Under the pieces are notes generated by a model, which did not search any database, had not been told where the DNA came from, and was given only the letters and a program-made list of their open reading frames with translations. A DNA stretch of 64,000 nt from assembly GCF_015354245.1 (NCBI RefSeq), contig NZ_JADKYZ010000007.1:62001-126000 (forward strand), written 5' to 3'. The translations under genes and the position numbers were made by a program. Numbering within the stretch: position 1 is the stretch's first letter; each line of letters starts with the position of its first letter. This DNA comes from Diaphorobacter caeni. Lineage in GTDB: Bacteria; Pseudomonadota; Gammaproteobacteria; Burkholderiales; Burkholderiaceae_C. Of this stretch, positions 17,387-26,920 are shown piece after piece.

Positions 17387-17413
17387 AATGGCTTGTTATA
17401 GTCGTTGCTCCCT

Positions 17414-18397
17414 ATGCCGAATCTCAGAGCCATCGAAACCTTCGTCAAAGCGCTGGAAGGCGGCAGCATCGCCTCGGCTGCGCGCCAACTCGGCATCTCT
17501 CCCGCAGCGGCCAGCCAGAACATCGCCCGGCTCGAGAAGGAGCTGGGCACGCGGCTGATCACGCGCACCACGCGCTCGATGGCGCTGACCGAGGCGGGCG
17601 AGCGCTATCTGACGCGCGTGGCGCCGGTGCTCGAGGAACTGGAGCGCGCGCAGTCGGACCTGTCACTGATCCATGGCGAACTGCAGGGCCGCTTGCGCAT
17701 CGCCTGCATGACGGCGTTTGGCCGCCATGTGCTCTCGCCGTTGCTGCCCGCGTTCGCGGCACGGCATCCCCGGCTGGAGCTGGAGCTGCTGATCACCGAC
17801 CACAACGTCAACGTGCTCAAGGAGGACGTGGACGTGAGCGTGCGATACCGCGATGCGCTGGAGCTTGGCATGTCGGTGCGCCCGCTGGTGGCGGTTCCGC
17901 GCATCCTGTGCGCGTCGCCCGCATATTTGCGTGAGCACGGCACGCCGCAGACGGCGCAAGACCTGCTGCAGCACGCCTGCCTGATCTACCGGCGCGGCAG
18001 CGACGGGCGCTTCATGCGCTGGCCGTTCTCGCGCGATGGCAAACCGGTGGAGCCGCAACTGCGCATCGGCGCGGTGGCGACCGACATCGACTCGCTGGTC
18101 GAATATGCGCGCGCGGGCGGCGGCATCGTCTGGGCGGGCAGTTTCATCGCCCAGCGCTATCTGCAGAACGCGGGCAGCCCGCCGCTGCCGATTGCCGAGC
18201 GCTACGTGCAGGAGGGGCAACTGGTGCCCATCCACCTCAAGCCCGCGCGCAAGGGACAGCTGCAGTTCGATTCGCTTCCGCTGGATTTCTTCGCCTGCTT
18301 TCGCGACCGGAAATATGTGCCGTCCAAGGTGCGTGCGCTGGTCGACTATCTGGTCGAGGTGCTGCCGCAGCAACCGGGCATGCAGCGCTCGCAATGA
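17414..18397 (+). CDS. LysR-family transcriptional regulator
   Basis: A 327-residue LysR regulator. The N-terminal winged helix-turn-helix is clear (FVKALEGGSIASAARQLGISPAAASQ, then LEKELGTRLITRTTRSMALTEAG). The effector-binding domain follows from about residue 90. The branch with ASPAYLREHGTPQTAQDL is the CrgA/DsdC-like group, which often controls a divergent gene. The open frame starts at a TTG at 17405, but the ATG at 17414 matches the family N-terminus (PNLRAIETFV). The likely target is the DUF2798 gene, with autoregulation through the T-N11-A operator. Confidence 0.92.
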   Translation: MPNLRAIETFVKALEGGSIASAARQLGISPAAASQNIARLEKELGTRLITRTTRSMALTEAGERYLTRVAPVLEELERAQSDLSLIHGELQGRLRIACMTAFGRHVLSPLLPAFAARHPRLELELLITDHNVNVLKEDVDVSVRYRDALELGMSVRPLVAVPRILCASPAYLREHGTPQTAQDLLQHACLIYRRGSDGRFMRWPFSRDGKPVEPQLRIGAVATDIDSLVEYARAGGGIVWAGSFIAQRYLQNAGSPPLPIAERYVQEGQLVPIHLKPARKGQLQFDSLPLDFFACFRDRKYVPSKVRALVDYLVEVLPQQPGMQRSQ

Positions 18398-18437
18398 ACG
18401 GGCGGCCCGAGCGGGGGCTCGGGCGGGCTGGAGGGGT

Positions 18438-18806
18438 TCAAGCGGTGGCGGGTGCGGCGGCTCCCGCAAATTCCCGGAATGCCGCGACCGCATTGGCCGC
18501 GTACATCAGCGAAGGGCCGCCACCCATGTAGACGGCCACGCCGAGTGCTTCGTCAAGTTCGGCCTGAGTGGCGCCCAGACGCACCAGAGCCTTGGTGTGA
18601 AAGCCGATGCAGCCGTCACAGCGGTTGGCCACGCCGATGGACAGGGCGATCAGCTCCTTGGTCTTGGCGTCGAGCGCACCGTCGGCGATGGCGGCCTTGG
18701 CCATGTCGCCAAAGCCCTTCATCACGCCGGGAACGCCCTTGTGCAGGGCGGCGATGTTGCCGCTGATGTCGCGGGTGAGCTGGCTGTAGCTGGTGGTGGC
18801 GGTCAT
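18438..18806 (-). CDS. AhpD-like carboxymuconolactone decarboxylase-family protein
   Basis: A 122-residue protein of the CMD/AhpD fold. It has the redox-type motif CDGCIGFH (Cys63, Cys66, His70), characteristic of AhpD-like peroxidase/disulfide members rather than of true carboxymuconolactone decarboxylases. It is therefore likely a small thiol-dependent redox protein. The start at 18806 gives the usual length; the upstream open frame runs into an AT-rich regulatory region. It is divergent from a DUF2892 gene. Confidence 0.85.
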   Translation of the reverse strand: MTATTSYSQLTRDISGNIAALHKGVPGVMKGFGDMAKAAIADGALDAKTKELIALSIGVANRCDGCIGFHTKALVRLGATQAELDEALGVAVYMGGGPSLMYAANAVAAFREFAGAAAPATA

Positions 18807-18844
18807 GCAGAGATTCCTTGAAATGGGTTGAGGAGGACGTTCAA

Positions 18845-18915
18845 AAGCGGGTTGAACACAAGCTGCTTGAAATAATATACAAAAAAATATAATATTCAAT
18901 TGCATATTGATATCA
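18845..18915. promoter_or_regulatory. AT-rich divergent promoter region
   Basis: About 70 bases of nearly pure A/T (for example ATAATATAC, AAATATAATATTCAATTGCATATTGATATC) lie between the AhpD-like gene and the DUF2892 gene, in sharp contrast to the surrounding DNA. Several overlapping TATAAT-like hexamers are present, including TATAAT around 18890. An ArsR-type redox or sulfide regulator site would fit the neighbours, but no consensus was assigned. Confidence 0.45.
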
Positions 18916-18992
18916 AAGCCCTGCGACCCATCCGCTTCGCTGTCGTTGCGAACGGGACGCAGGAACTCATCCGCTTCACTCAAGGAGTTCCC

Positions 18993-19199
18993 ATGAAATT
19001 CAATGTCGGCGGTTTCGACCGCGTGCTTCGCATCGTGGTCGGTCTGGTGCTGATCGGTCTTGCCGCCACCGGGATGGTCGGCTGGTGGGGCTGGCTGGGC
19101 ATCGTTCCTTTGGCCACGGGACTGTTCCGCTTCTGTCCGCTCTATACGCTGCTGGGCATGAACTCGTGTCCGCTGGATGCCGGCAAGCGCCAGGGTTGA
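18993..19199 (+). CDS. DUF2892 small membrane protein (YgaP-like membrane domain)
   Basis: A 68-residue protein beginning MKFNVGGFDRVLRIVVGL, with two membrane helices (about 11-30 and 33-50) separated by a short Gly/Trp turn, followed by FCPLYTLLGMNSCP. This is the DUF2892 domain, also found as the membrane part of the YgaP rhodanese. The two cysteines after helix 2 are conserved in the family. A strong AAGGAG ribosome-binding site supports the start at 18993. Divergence from an AhpD-like redox protein suggests a shared response, possibly to sulfur or oxidative stress (inference). Confidence 0.85.
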   Translation: MKFNVGGFDRVLRIVVGLVLIGLAATGMVGWWGWLGIVPLATGLFRFCPLYTLLGMNSCPLDAGKRQG

Positions 19200-19221
19200 T
19201 CGGGGCGGCCGTAGTCTCAGA

Positions 19222-19254
19222 GCGTGTTGACGATCTCAGACCTGCTCTGAGGCT
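19222..19254. repeat. Short intergenic repeat, copy 2, with stem-loop
   Basis: GCGTGTTGACGA (19222-19233) is followed by a perfect CTCAGA-CCTGC-TCTGAG hairpin and GGCT. It shares the 12-mer and layout with copy 1 at 15994 and also lies between convergent genes; its end overlaps the last codons of the BchE-like gene. Confidence 0.4.
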
Positions 19255-20798
19255 TCGGCTTTTGTGATCCACCGAATCATTGGGCGCGGCGTCTTCGGCG
19301 CACGGCGGGCGAGGGCATATTCGCGTTTGGCGAGGCTGGCTCCCGCGAAGGCGCGCAGCGTCGTGCCGCTGTGGTCGTGCCTGGTTCGCGTCAGGAACTC
19401 CCAGACCTCATGGAACCAGACGCGTCGGCCGATGCGGGTGTACCAGCGCATGGCGTGGCGGTACTCGGGGGCCGGGTGCAGCAGGGTGCGGGCGAGCACG
19501 CGCGGGCGCAGCTGCACCGTCACCTCGATAAGCTTGAACCATAGAAACACGCGCCAGGCGGGCACGCGCGGGTTGGCGATGACCTGGTGCTTGTAGTCCC
19601 AGCGGCGGGTGTCGGTCTGGATGACTTTGCGGCCTTCCACCTCGGCGTAGAACGGCGTCCAGCGGTGCGGCGTGGCGTAGAGCAGCTGGATCTGGTCCGC
19701 GTCGTAGCGCACCAAGTGCCGGAACGAGCGCCAGAAATCCGCGTCGCCTTCCTCGCTGAAACCCACCACGTAGGTCGCCATTGACAGCATGCCGTGCTCG
19801 CGCAGGAGGGCGATGGCCTGCTGGTCCTCGCTGGTCGTCGCGCCCTTGCGGATGCTGGCGAGCGTGGCGTCGCTGTAGCTTTCTATGCCCAGCAGAAAGC
19901 GGATCACGCCGGCTTTCTTGTAGAGATGAAGAATGTCGCGGTCGCGCACGATGTCGCCCGCGCGGGTCGAGCCGACCAGCAGCAGCGGCACGTCCTCGGC
20001 AATCAGCGCCTCGAGAAACGCCTTCCACATCGCGCGCGAGCCGGTGGGCAGTTCGTCGGCGAAGTTGATCAGCTCGACGCCATGCTCGCGGTGCAGCCGG
20101 GCGAGCTCCTTGGCGAACAGCACCGGGTCGCGGTGCCGCCACTGCGTCCAGAAGCCGCGCTGGCCGCAGTAGCTGCACAGGTGCGGGCAGCCGCGCGAGA
20201 ACTGCGCGACCACGGCGCGCTTGCCGCCCCAGTAGGAATAGCGGCTGTGGTCGATGAGCTCCCAGCCCACGCGATAGTCGTCGAGGCGGCGGATCATGGG
20301 CGCATCGGCCGTGGCGACGGGGATGCCTTCATCCCGCAAGGCAATGCCGGGCAGGGCGCGCAGATCCACCTCGTCAATGCCCGCGAGCGCCTGCATCAGG
20401 CTCAGCGCCGTCTGCTCGCCTTCGCCGCGCACGATGAAATCGATGTTCGGGCAGTCCCGCAGAATCTCGTCCCACAGATAGGTGGGGTGCACGCCGCCGT
20501 AGACGATGGTGAGCGCGGGCTGTCGCTGCTTGAGCAGCGCACAGAGCTCGACCACCGTGGCATGCGCCGAGCTGGAGCCCGAGTGGCCGAGCATCACCAC
20601 ATCCGCCGCGTGGTCCATCACCTGATCGACGATGGCGGCGAGCGGCATCGGCCCGAATTCCGCGTCGATCAACGCCACCTCGAAGCCCGCGTCGATCAGC
20701 GGACCGCCGACGCTGAGCAGGCCGAGTGGCGGCAGATGTTCCTTCGGCATGCGGCTGCCGATGGCGGTGTGGGGCGGGTTGATCAGGACGATCTTCAT
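19236..20798 (-). CDS. B12-binding radical SAM protein, BchE-like
   Basis: A 520-residue protein with an N-terminal cobalamin-binding Rossmann domain (MKIVLINPPH; VVMLGHSGSSSAHATVVEL; YGGVHPTYLWDEIL; FIVRGEGEQT) and a radical-SAM core with the [4Fe-4S] motif Cys204-x3-Cys208-x2-Cys211 (RGCPHLCSYCGQRG). The GIESYSDATLASIRKG and YVVGFSEEGDADFWRS segments are typical of the BchE branch (anaerobic Mg-protoporphyrin monomethyl ester cyclase). The length is close to BchE. No other bacteriochlorophyll gene is present here and the organism is probably non-phototrophic, so the substrate may differ. It is monocistronic. Confidence 0.75.
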   Translation of the reverse strand: MKIVLINPPHTAIGSRMPKEHLPPLGLLSVGGPLIDAGFEVALIDAEFGPMPLAAIVDQVMDHAADVVMLGHSGSSSAHATVVELCALLKQRQPALTIVYGGVHPTYLWDEILRDCPNIDFIVRGEGEQTALSLMQALAGIDEVDLRALPGIALRDEGIPVATADAPMIRRLDDYRVGWELIDHSRYSYWGGKRAVVAQFSRGCPHLCSYCGQRGFWTQWRHRDPVLFAKELARLHREHGVELINFADELPTGSRAMWKAFLEALIAEDVPLLLVGSTRAGDIVRDRDILHLYKKAGVIRFLLGIESYSDATLASIRKGATTSEDQQAIALLREHGMLSMATYVVGFSEEGDADFWRSFRHLVRYDADQIQLLYATPHRWTPFYAEVEGRKVIQTDTRRWDYKHQVIANPRVPAWRVFLWFKLIEVTVQLRPRVLARTLLHPAPEYRHAMRWYTRIGRRVWFHEVWEFLTRTRHDHSGTTLRAFAGASLAKREYALARRAPKTPRPMIRWITKAEASEQV

Positions 20799-20887
20799 GG
20801 CGGCTTCCTGTGATGGGTTGCCGCCATGCTAGGCAGTGGCTGTGCCGCCAGTTTGAGGCGTATGTGAGCCGACGGTGAAGTCGGGCG

Positions 20888-21730
20888 TCAGTGTCCCAGA
20901 TGCTGCGGCAGCACTTCCTGCAGGATGGTCGTCGCGATCTCTTCGATCGACTTGGTGGTGCTGGAAAGCCAGCCGATGCCCGAGCGGCGCATCATCGCCT
21001 CGGCCTCGGACACCTCGTAGCGGCAGTTCTGCAGACTTGCGTACTTCGAGTCCGGGCGGCGCTCGTTGCGGATGCTCGAGAGGCGCTGTGGGTCGATGGT
21101 CAGGCCGAACAGCTTCTTGCGGTAGGGCTCGAGCGCCGGGGGCAATTGTTTGCGATCGAAGTCCTCGGGGATCAGCGGGTAGTTCGCGACCTTGAGGCCG
21201 AACTGCATCGCCAGATAGAGGCTGGTCGGCGTCTTGCCGCTGCGGCTCACGCCCACGAGGATCACGTCCGCTCCGGTCAGGTCGGTATGCGTCTGGCCGT
21301 CGTCATGGGCGAGCGTGTAGTTGATCGCCTCCATGCGCTCCAGATATTCCTTACTCTCGCTGATGTCGGCGAAGCGGCCCACGCGGTGCAGCGATTTCTG
21401 GCCCAGCTCGATCTCCAGCGGGCGCACGAAGGTGCCGAACATGTCGAACACCTTGCCCTTGCATTGGGTCTCGATCAGGTCGAGCATTTCCTGATTCACC
21501 AGCGTGGTGAAGACGATGGGCTTCTTGTGCTCGACCTCGGCCACGTGGTTGACCTGGCGGATGGCCTGGTGGCACTTGTCGATGGAATCCACAAACGGGA
21601 TGCGCACCAGTCGGGGCTTGGTCTCGAACTGGGCCATGATGGCGGTGCCGAAGGTTTCGGCGGTGATGCCGGTGCCGTCAGAGATCACGAAAATCGTGTG
21701 GGTGTGCATTGCACGTGGAGAAGTGCTCAT
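20888..21730 (-). CDS. ppsR: PEP synthase regulatory protein (bifunctional kinase/pyrophosphorylase, DUF299)
   Basis: A 280-residue DUF299-family protein that reversibly phosphorylates a threonine of PEP synthase using ADP as donor. The family opening [15 protein letters not shown] is at about 14-28 and the P-loop GVSRSGKT at 160-167. The C-terminal part ([32 protein letters not shown]) also matches the family. The start at 21730 is used; an in-frame Met at residue 8 is an alternative and neither has a strong Shine-Dalgarno. It is divergent from ppsA, the usual arrangement of regulator and target. Confidence 0.95.
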   Translation of the reverse strand: MSTSPRAMHTHTIFVISDGTGITAETFGTAIMAQFETKPRLVRIPFVDSIDKCHQAIRQVNHVAEVEHKKPIVFTTLVNQEMLDLIETQCKGKVFDMFGTFVRPLEIELGQKSLHRVGRFADISESKEYLERMEAINYTLAHDDGQTHTDLTGADVILVGVSRSGKTPTSLYLAMQFGLKVANYPLIPEDFDRKQLPPALEPYRKKLFGLTIDPQRLSSIRNERRPDSKYASLQNCRYEVSEAEAMMRRSGIGWLSSTTKSIEEIATTILQEVLPQHLGH

Positions 21731-22007
21731 ATTTCAGTATCCGGGAAGTCACGCGCAAAACCTGCCTTGGCAGTCGGGCTGGGTTCGATCACTTTGCGCA
21801 TCGCGATCAATCGGGCTCTACAATGGCGCCCATTATTCCCAATTTCCTTCCCATGTTGTTCATTGGCGGTCCACAACCAGAACATCAAAGCACTTCGCCC
21901 GGCGACGTGGGAATGGGTCGTGCGCGCTCAATACCGGCCATTGAGCCGACATCGTTGAGTTCGAGCGCTGCAGGCCTGCACCGGTTTTTAAACTCTGGAG
22001 CTTCCCC

Positions 22008-24398
22008 ATGTCTGCACTCTATGAAACGACCGCCTTGGTCGTTCCGTTTGAGAACCTGAGAATGAGCGACGTCGAAGTCGTAGGCGGCAAGAACGCCTCG
22101 CTCGGCGAAATGATCTCCCAACTGCCCGAAGGCGTTCGCGTGCCGACGGGTTTTGCCACCACCGCCCACGCGTTCCGCGAATTCCTCAAGCACGAGGGCC
22201 TCGCCGACCGCATCAGCAAGAAGCTCGCTTCGCTGAACGTGGACGACGTGCGCGCGCTGGCCGAGGCCGGTGCAGAAATCCGTGGCTGGATGGAAAACCA
22301 GCCTTTCCCCGCCGACCTCGAAAAGTCGGTGCGTGACGCTTTCGCCACCCTGTCCGCAGGCAACGCGCAGGCGAGCTTCGCCGTGCGCTCTTCGGCCACC
22401 GCGGAAGATCTGCCGGACGCATCGTTCGCCGGTCAGCAGGAAACCTTCCTGAACGTCGTCGGCATCGAAGACGTGCTGCACAAGATGAAGGAAGTGTTCG
22501 CGTCGCTGTACAACGACCGCGCCATCTCCTACCGCGTGCACAAGGGCTTCGAACACGACGTGGTGGCCCTGTCCGCCGGCGTGCAGCGCATGGTGCGCTC
22601 GGACACCGGCGCCGCTGGCGTGATGTTCACCATCGACACCGAATCAGGCTTTGAAGAAGTGGTGTTCATCACTTCCAGCTACGGCCTCGGCGAGACCGTG
22701 GTGCAGGGTGCCGTGAACCCCGACGAGTTCTACGTGCACAAGCCCATGCTGGAAGCGGGCAACAAGTCGGTGATCCGCCGCAATCTGGGCAGCAAGCTGA
22801 TCCAGATGGTGTTCGCGACGCCCGAGGAAAAGGCTGCCTCCGGCAAGCTGGTGAAGACCACCGACGTGGCCCCTGAGCTGCGCAACCGCTATTCGCTGAC
22901 CGACGCCGACGTCGAGCAACTGGCCCGCTATGCGCTGATCATCGAGAAGCACTACGGTCGTCCGATGGACATCGAGTGGGGCAAGGACGGCACTGACGGC
23001 CAGCTCTACATCCTGCAGGCGCGCCCCGAAACCGTGAAGAGCCAATCCAAGGGGCAGGCCGAGCAGCGCTTCAAGCTGAAGGGCACCGGCACCGTGATCG
23101 CCGAAGGCCGCGCCATCGGTCAGAAGATCGGCACCGGCCCCGTGCGTCTGGTGAACGACATCGCCGAAATGGACAAGGTGCAGGCCGGCGACGTGCTCGT
23201 CACCGACATGACCGACCCCAACTGGGAGCCCGTGATGAAGCGCGCGAGCGCCATCGTCACCAACCGTGGTGGCCGCACCTGCCACGCCGCGATCATCGCG
23301 CGTGAACTGGGCATTCCGGCCGTGGTGGGTTGCGGCGATGCGACTTCGCTGCTCAAGGACGGCACGCTTGTGACCGTGAGCTGCGCTGAAGGCGACACCG
23401 GCAAGATCTACGACGGTCTGCTCGAAACCGAAGTGACCGAAGTGCAGCGCGGCGTGATGCCCAAGATCAGCACCAAGATCATGATGAACGTGGGCAACCC
23501 GCAGTTGGCCTTCGACTTCGCACAGCTGCCCAACGAAGGCGTGGGTCTGGCGCGTCTCGAGTTCATCATCAACAACAACATCGGCGTGCACCCCAAGGCC
23601 ATCCTCGACTATCCAGCCGTCGATGCCGACCTGAAGAAGGCCGTGGAATCGGTGGCCCGTGGCCATGCGTCGCCACGCGCTTTCTACGTGGACAAGGTGG
23701 CCGAAGGTGTGGCGACAATCGCTGCGGCGTTCTGGCCCAAGCCCGTCATCGTGCGTCTGTCGGACTTCAAGTCCAACGAGTACCGCAAGCTGATCGGCGG
23801 CAGCCGCTACGAGCCGGAAGAAGAGAATCCGATGCTCGGCTTCCGTGGCGCGGCCCGCTACATCAGCGAGGACTTCGGTGAAGCCTTCGCGATGGAGTGC
23901 GAAGCGCTCAAGCGCGTGCGCAACGAGATGGGCCTGACCAACATCCAGGTGATGGTGCCCTTCGTGCGTACCCTCAAGCAGGCCGAGCGCGTCACGAACC
24001 TGCTCGCGGAGCACGGTCTCAAGCGCGGCGAGAACTCGCTCAAGGTCATCATGATGTGCGAGGTTCCCTCGAACGCCGTGCTGGCCGAGCAGTTCCTGCA
24101 GTACTTCGACGGCTTCTCGGTCGGCTCGAACGATCTGACTCAGCTCACGCTGGGTCTGGACCGCGACTCCGGACTGGAACTGCTGGCCGCTGACTTCGAC
24201 GAGCGCGACCCTGCCGTGCAGGCACTGCTCAAGCGCGCCATCGACGCCTGCCTGGCGCAGGGCAAGTACGTGGGCATCTGCGGCCAGGGCCCCAGCGACC
24301 ACCCGGACTTCGCCAAGTGGCTGGCCGAGCAGGGCATCTCGTCGATCTCGCTGAACCCTGACAGCGTCGTCACGACCTGGCAGAACCTCGCAGGCTGA
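22008..24398 (+). CDS. ppsA: Phosphoenolpyruvate synthase
   Basis: A 796-residue enzyme converting pyruvate and ATP to PEP, AMP and phosphate for gluconeogenesis. The N-terminal ATP-binding domain ([36 protein letters not shown]) is followed by the swivelling phosphohistidine domain with [15 protein letters not shown] (catalytic His about 426). The C-terminal PEP/pyruvate-binding TIM barrel includes [17 protein letters not shown] and [13 protein letters not shown]. The length matches E. coli PpsA (792). It is preceded by a 277-bp region shared with ppsR and fits an organism growing on organic acids. Confidence 0.97.
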   Translation: MSALYETTALVVPFENLRMSDVEVVGGKNASLGEMISQLPEGVRVPTGFATTAHAFREFLKHEGLADRISKKLASLNVDDVRALAEAGAEIRGWMENQPFPADLEKSVRDAFATLSAGNAQASFAVRSSATAEDLPDASFAGQQETFLNVVGIEDVLHKMKEVFASLYNDRAISYRVHKGFEHDVVALSAGVQRMVRSDTGAAGVMFTIDTESGFEEVVFITSSYGLGETVVQGAVNPDEFYVHKPMLEAGNKSVIRRNLGSKLIQMVFATPEEKAASGKLVKTTDVAPELRNRYSLTDADVEQLARYALIIEKHYGRPMDIEWGKDGTDGQLYILQARPETVKSQSKGQAEQRFKLKGTGTVIAEGRAIGQKIGTGPVRLVNDIAEMDKVQAGDVLVTDMTDPNWEPVMKRASAIVTNRGGRTCHAAIIARELGIPAVVGCGDATSLLKDGTLVTVSCAEGDTGKIYDGLLETEVTEVQRGVMPKISTKIMMNVGNPQLAFDFAQLPNEGVGLARLEFIINNNIGVHPKAILDYPAVDADLKKAVESVARGHASPRAFYVDKVAEGVATIAAAFWPKPVIVRLSDFKSNEYRKLIGGSRYEPEEENPMLGFRGAARYISEDFGEAFAMECEALKRVRNEMGLTNIQVMVPFVRTLKQAERVTNLLAEHGLKRGENSLKVIMMCEVPSNAVLAEQFLQYFDGFSVGSNDLTQLTLGLDRDSGLELLAADFDERDPAVQALLKRAIDACLAQGKYVGICGQGPSDHPDFAKWLAEQGISSISLNPDSVVTTWQNLAG

Positions 24399-24425
24399 GC
24401 CTGACGGCGAAGGGAGTCCGCCCAC

Positions 24426-24731
24426 ATGCTGCCGCATTCCGAGAATGAAGAGCAGGTGGGCATTCCCTTTCTGCCCGACATGCATGACGCCCGGCACTTG
24501 TGGCTCAAGGCCGGGCTTCTTTGCGTCTGGGCGCTTGTCACCTTCGGTGCATGCTGGTTCGTTCGCGATCTGACGTGGCAAATCGGACAGTGGAAATTCG
24601 GCTACTGGATGGCCGCCCAAGGGGCAGTCCTGATGTTCATCGTGATCGTCTGCGTTTACTGTGCAGCGATGAACCATTTCGAGCGGCAGGATCTCCAGCG
24701 CGAGTCGGGCGGCTCCTCCCGCGATGAGTGA
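24426..24731 (+). CDS. DUF4212 small subunit of a sodium:solute symporter
   Basis: A 101-residue membrane protein with two predicted helices (about 30-50 and 63-86) and the DUF4212 pattern (LWLKAGLLCVWALVTFGACWF, FGYWMAAQGAVLMFIVIVCVY). DUF4212 proteins are encoded directly before VC_2705-type sodium:solute symporters and are regarded as their small subunit. Here the stop overlaps the symporter start by 8 bases, indicating coupled translation. It follows ppsA by 28 bases and could be co-transcribed with it. Confidence 0.88.
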   Translation: MLPHSENEEQVGIPFLPDMHDARHLWLKAGLLCVWALVTFGACWFVRDLTWQIGQWKFGYWMAAQGAVLMFIVIVCVYCAAMNHFERQDLQRESGGSSRDE

Positions 24732-26814
24732 CGGCGGTTCTTCGGGCGCTCGCTCGTATTCCCGCCGTCTGGCGCGCACGCTCACGCTCTATGTGATCGG
24801 CCTGCTGGGCTTCATCGCCGCACTGGCCTGGGCTGAGCAACAGGGGCTGTCGCGGCACTGGATCGGGCCGATCTTCCTGTTCCTCACCGTGATGGCCTAC
24901 GCGGGCATCGGCGTCTACGCGCGAACGACCGACCCCGAGGAATACTACGTCGCGGGAAGGCGCATTCCCCCGTTCTACAACGGCATGGCCGCAGCTGCCG
25001 ACTGGATGAGTGCGGCTTCGTTCATCAGCCTCTCCGGCGCGCTCTATCTGCAGGGCTTCGCGGGGCTGCCGGGGCAGGCGGGTGGGCTGGCCTATCTGCT
25101 TGGCTGGACGGGGGGCTTCTGCCTCGTCGCCATCCTGATCGCGCCGCACCTGCGGGCGATGAATCTCTACACCATTCCCGATTTTTTCCAGGTGCGCTTC
25201 GGCGGGCGCTGGCCGCGCGTGATCGCCGCGCTGGCGGCGGTGCTTTGCTCGTTCACCTACGTGGTCGCGCAGATCTACGGCGTGGGCCTGATCGCCTCGC
25301 GACTGACCGGCGTGCAGTTCGAGATCGGCATCATGCTCGGTCTTGGCGGCGTGCTGCTGTGCTCGTTTCTCGGCGGCATGCGCGCGATCACGTGGACGCA
25401 GGTGGCGCAGTATGTCGTCATTCTGCTGGCGTTTCTGATTCCGGTGTCATGGCTTGCCTACAAGCAGCTTGGCACCCCGGTCGCGACCTTTGAATACGGC
25501 GCGCAGATCGGCAAGATCGCCGAGCTGGAGGACGGGCTGCTGGCCTCCGAAGCCGAGAAGGAAGTGCAGCGCGCCTACCTGCGCCGCGCGCGCGAGTACG
25601 AGGCGCGACTCACTGACGTGGACGCCGCGCTCGAGCGCGAGCGCATCGCCGCCCGGGAACGCATCCAGCGCCTGCGCGCGCAGAATGCGGACGTCGGTCT
25701 GATCGTCGCCGCCAGCCGCGAACTGGTGAAGCTGCCGCGCGATGTCGAGGCCGCACGTGAACTCTGGACGCGCGAGATGCGCGAGAACTACGAGCGCGCC
25801 AGGCCGCTGGGCGGCTTGCCGCGCCACAGCCAGGAGTTTGCGGGCGATCCCGAGGGCAGCTCGGAAGAGCGCGAGGCCTTCAGGAACTCGCGCAACAATT
25901 TTCTCGCGCTGATGTTCTGTCTGATGGTCGGCACGGCCGGCCTGCCGCATCTGCTCACGCGCTACTACACGGCGCCGACCGTGGCCGCCGCACGCTCGTC
26001 GGTCGCGTGGTCGCTGTTCTTCATCGCGCTGCTCTACCTCAGCGCGCCGGCGCTGGCGGTGCTCGTCAAGCACGAGGTCATGAACAACCTCGTGGGCAGC
26101 AGCTTTGACGCGCTGCCCAACTGGATGGCCCAGTGGTCGCGCCTGGACAGCGCCTTGCTCTCGGTCGAGGACATGAATGGAGACGGCATTCTGCAGTTCG
26201 GTGAAATGCGATTCGGCGCCGACCTCATCATGCTCGCCACGCCCGAGATCGCCGGGCTGCCCTATGTGATCTCGGGCCTCGTCGCGGCGGGGGGGCTGGC
26301 CGCCGCGCTCTCCACCGCAGACGGTCTGCTGCTCACCATCAGCAACGCGTTGGTGCGCGACCTCTATTTCCGTGAAACCCGCCGCCGCGCCACGCCCGAG
26401 CAGCGGGTGATCCTGACCAAGTTCGCCTTGCTCACCGTGGCTCTGTCCGCCGCCTTCGTCGCCGCGCTCAAGCCATCGGAGATCCTGCCGATGGTGTCGG
26501 CCTCGTTCTCGATCGCCGCATCGGCCTTCGTCCCGGCGATGGTGCTCGGCATCTTCTGGCGCGGCACCACCCGAGAAGGGGCGGTGGCCGGGATGGTCTG
26601 CGGTCTGCTGATCACCGTCTATTACCTGCTCTCGCAGGTGGCTGCCGTGCGCGCCGTCGTGCCCTCGTTTCTGTTGGTGGACGGACTGTGGTTCGGCATC
26701 CAGCCGATCTCGGCGGGCGTTTTCGGCGTGCCTTTCGGATTCATGGTCGCCTGGGTCGTGAGTTGGCTGACGCGTGAAAGTAAAGATAAAAACAATCTAC
26801 CGAAAACGTCATAA
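24724..26814 (+). CDS. VC_2705-family sodium:solute symporter with long cytoplasmic-type insert
   Basis: A 696-residue sodium:solute symporter (SSS family, ActP-like), unusually long. Core motifs include the SSS signature-type segment DWMSAASFISLSGALYLQGFAG (about 93-114) and ADGLLLTISNALVRDLYF near 545. Between the sixth and seventh helices, residues about 262-390 form a very charged, helix-forming insert rich in Glu and Arg, a likely coiled coil. Residues 483-494 (DMNGDGILQFGE) match a 12-residue EF-hand calcium loop. The likely substrate is a short organic acid such as acetate, by family and by proximity to ppsA (inference). Confidence 0.88.
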   Translation: MSDGGSSGARSYSRRLARTLTLYVIGLLGFIAALAWAEQQGLSRHWIGPIFLFLTVMAYAGIGVYARTTDPEEYYVAGRRIPPFYNGMAAAADWMSAASFISLSGALYLQGFAGLPGQAGGLAYLLGWTGGFCLVAILIAPHLRAMNLYTIPDFFQVRFGGRWPRVIAALAAVLCSFTYVVAQIYGVGLIASRLTGVQFEIGIMLGLGGVLLCSFLGGMRAITWTQVAQYVVILLAFLIPVSWLAYKQLGTPVATFEYGAQIGKIAELEDGLLASEAEKEVQRAYLRRAREYEARLTDVDAALERERIAARERIQRLRAQNADVGLIVAASRELVKLPRDVEAARELWTREMRENYERARPLGGLPRHSQEFAGDPEGSSEEREAFRNSRNNFLALMFCLMVGTAGLPHLLTRYYTAPTVAAARSSVAWSLFFIALLYLSAPALAVLVKHEVMNNLVGSSFDALPNWMAQWSRLDSALLSVEDMNGDGILQFGEMRFGADLIMLATPEIAGLPYVISGLVAAGGLAAALSTADGLLLTISNALVRDLYFRETRRRATPEQRVILTKFALLTVALSAAFVAALKPSEILPMVSASFSIAASAFVPAMVLGIFWRGTTREGAVAGMVCGLLITVYYLLSQVAAVRAVVPSFLLVDGLWFGIQPISAGVFGVPFGFMVAWVVSWLTRESKDKNNLPKTS

Positions 26815-26920
26815 CGAAAGAATAAATATTTGCCATCCTTCGGGGATTCCCGGTATGCAATCAAATTAACATTTGAGATGGTTGGATACCGAATTCAATG
26901 ACCCGGATGTGAGGTGAGTG

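Noticed and set aside
22644-24785. Minus-strand open frame of 713 codons opposite ppsA
   Set aside because: Its translation is His/Val/Leu-rich with no motifs; PEP synthase on the plus strand is complete and accounts for the region.
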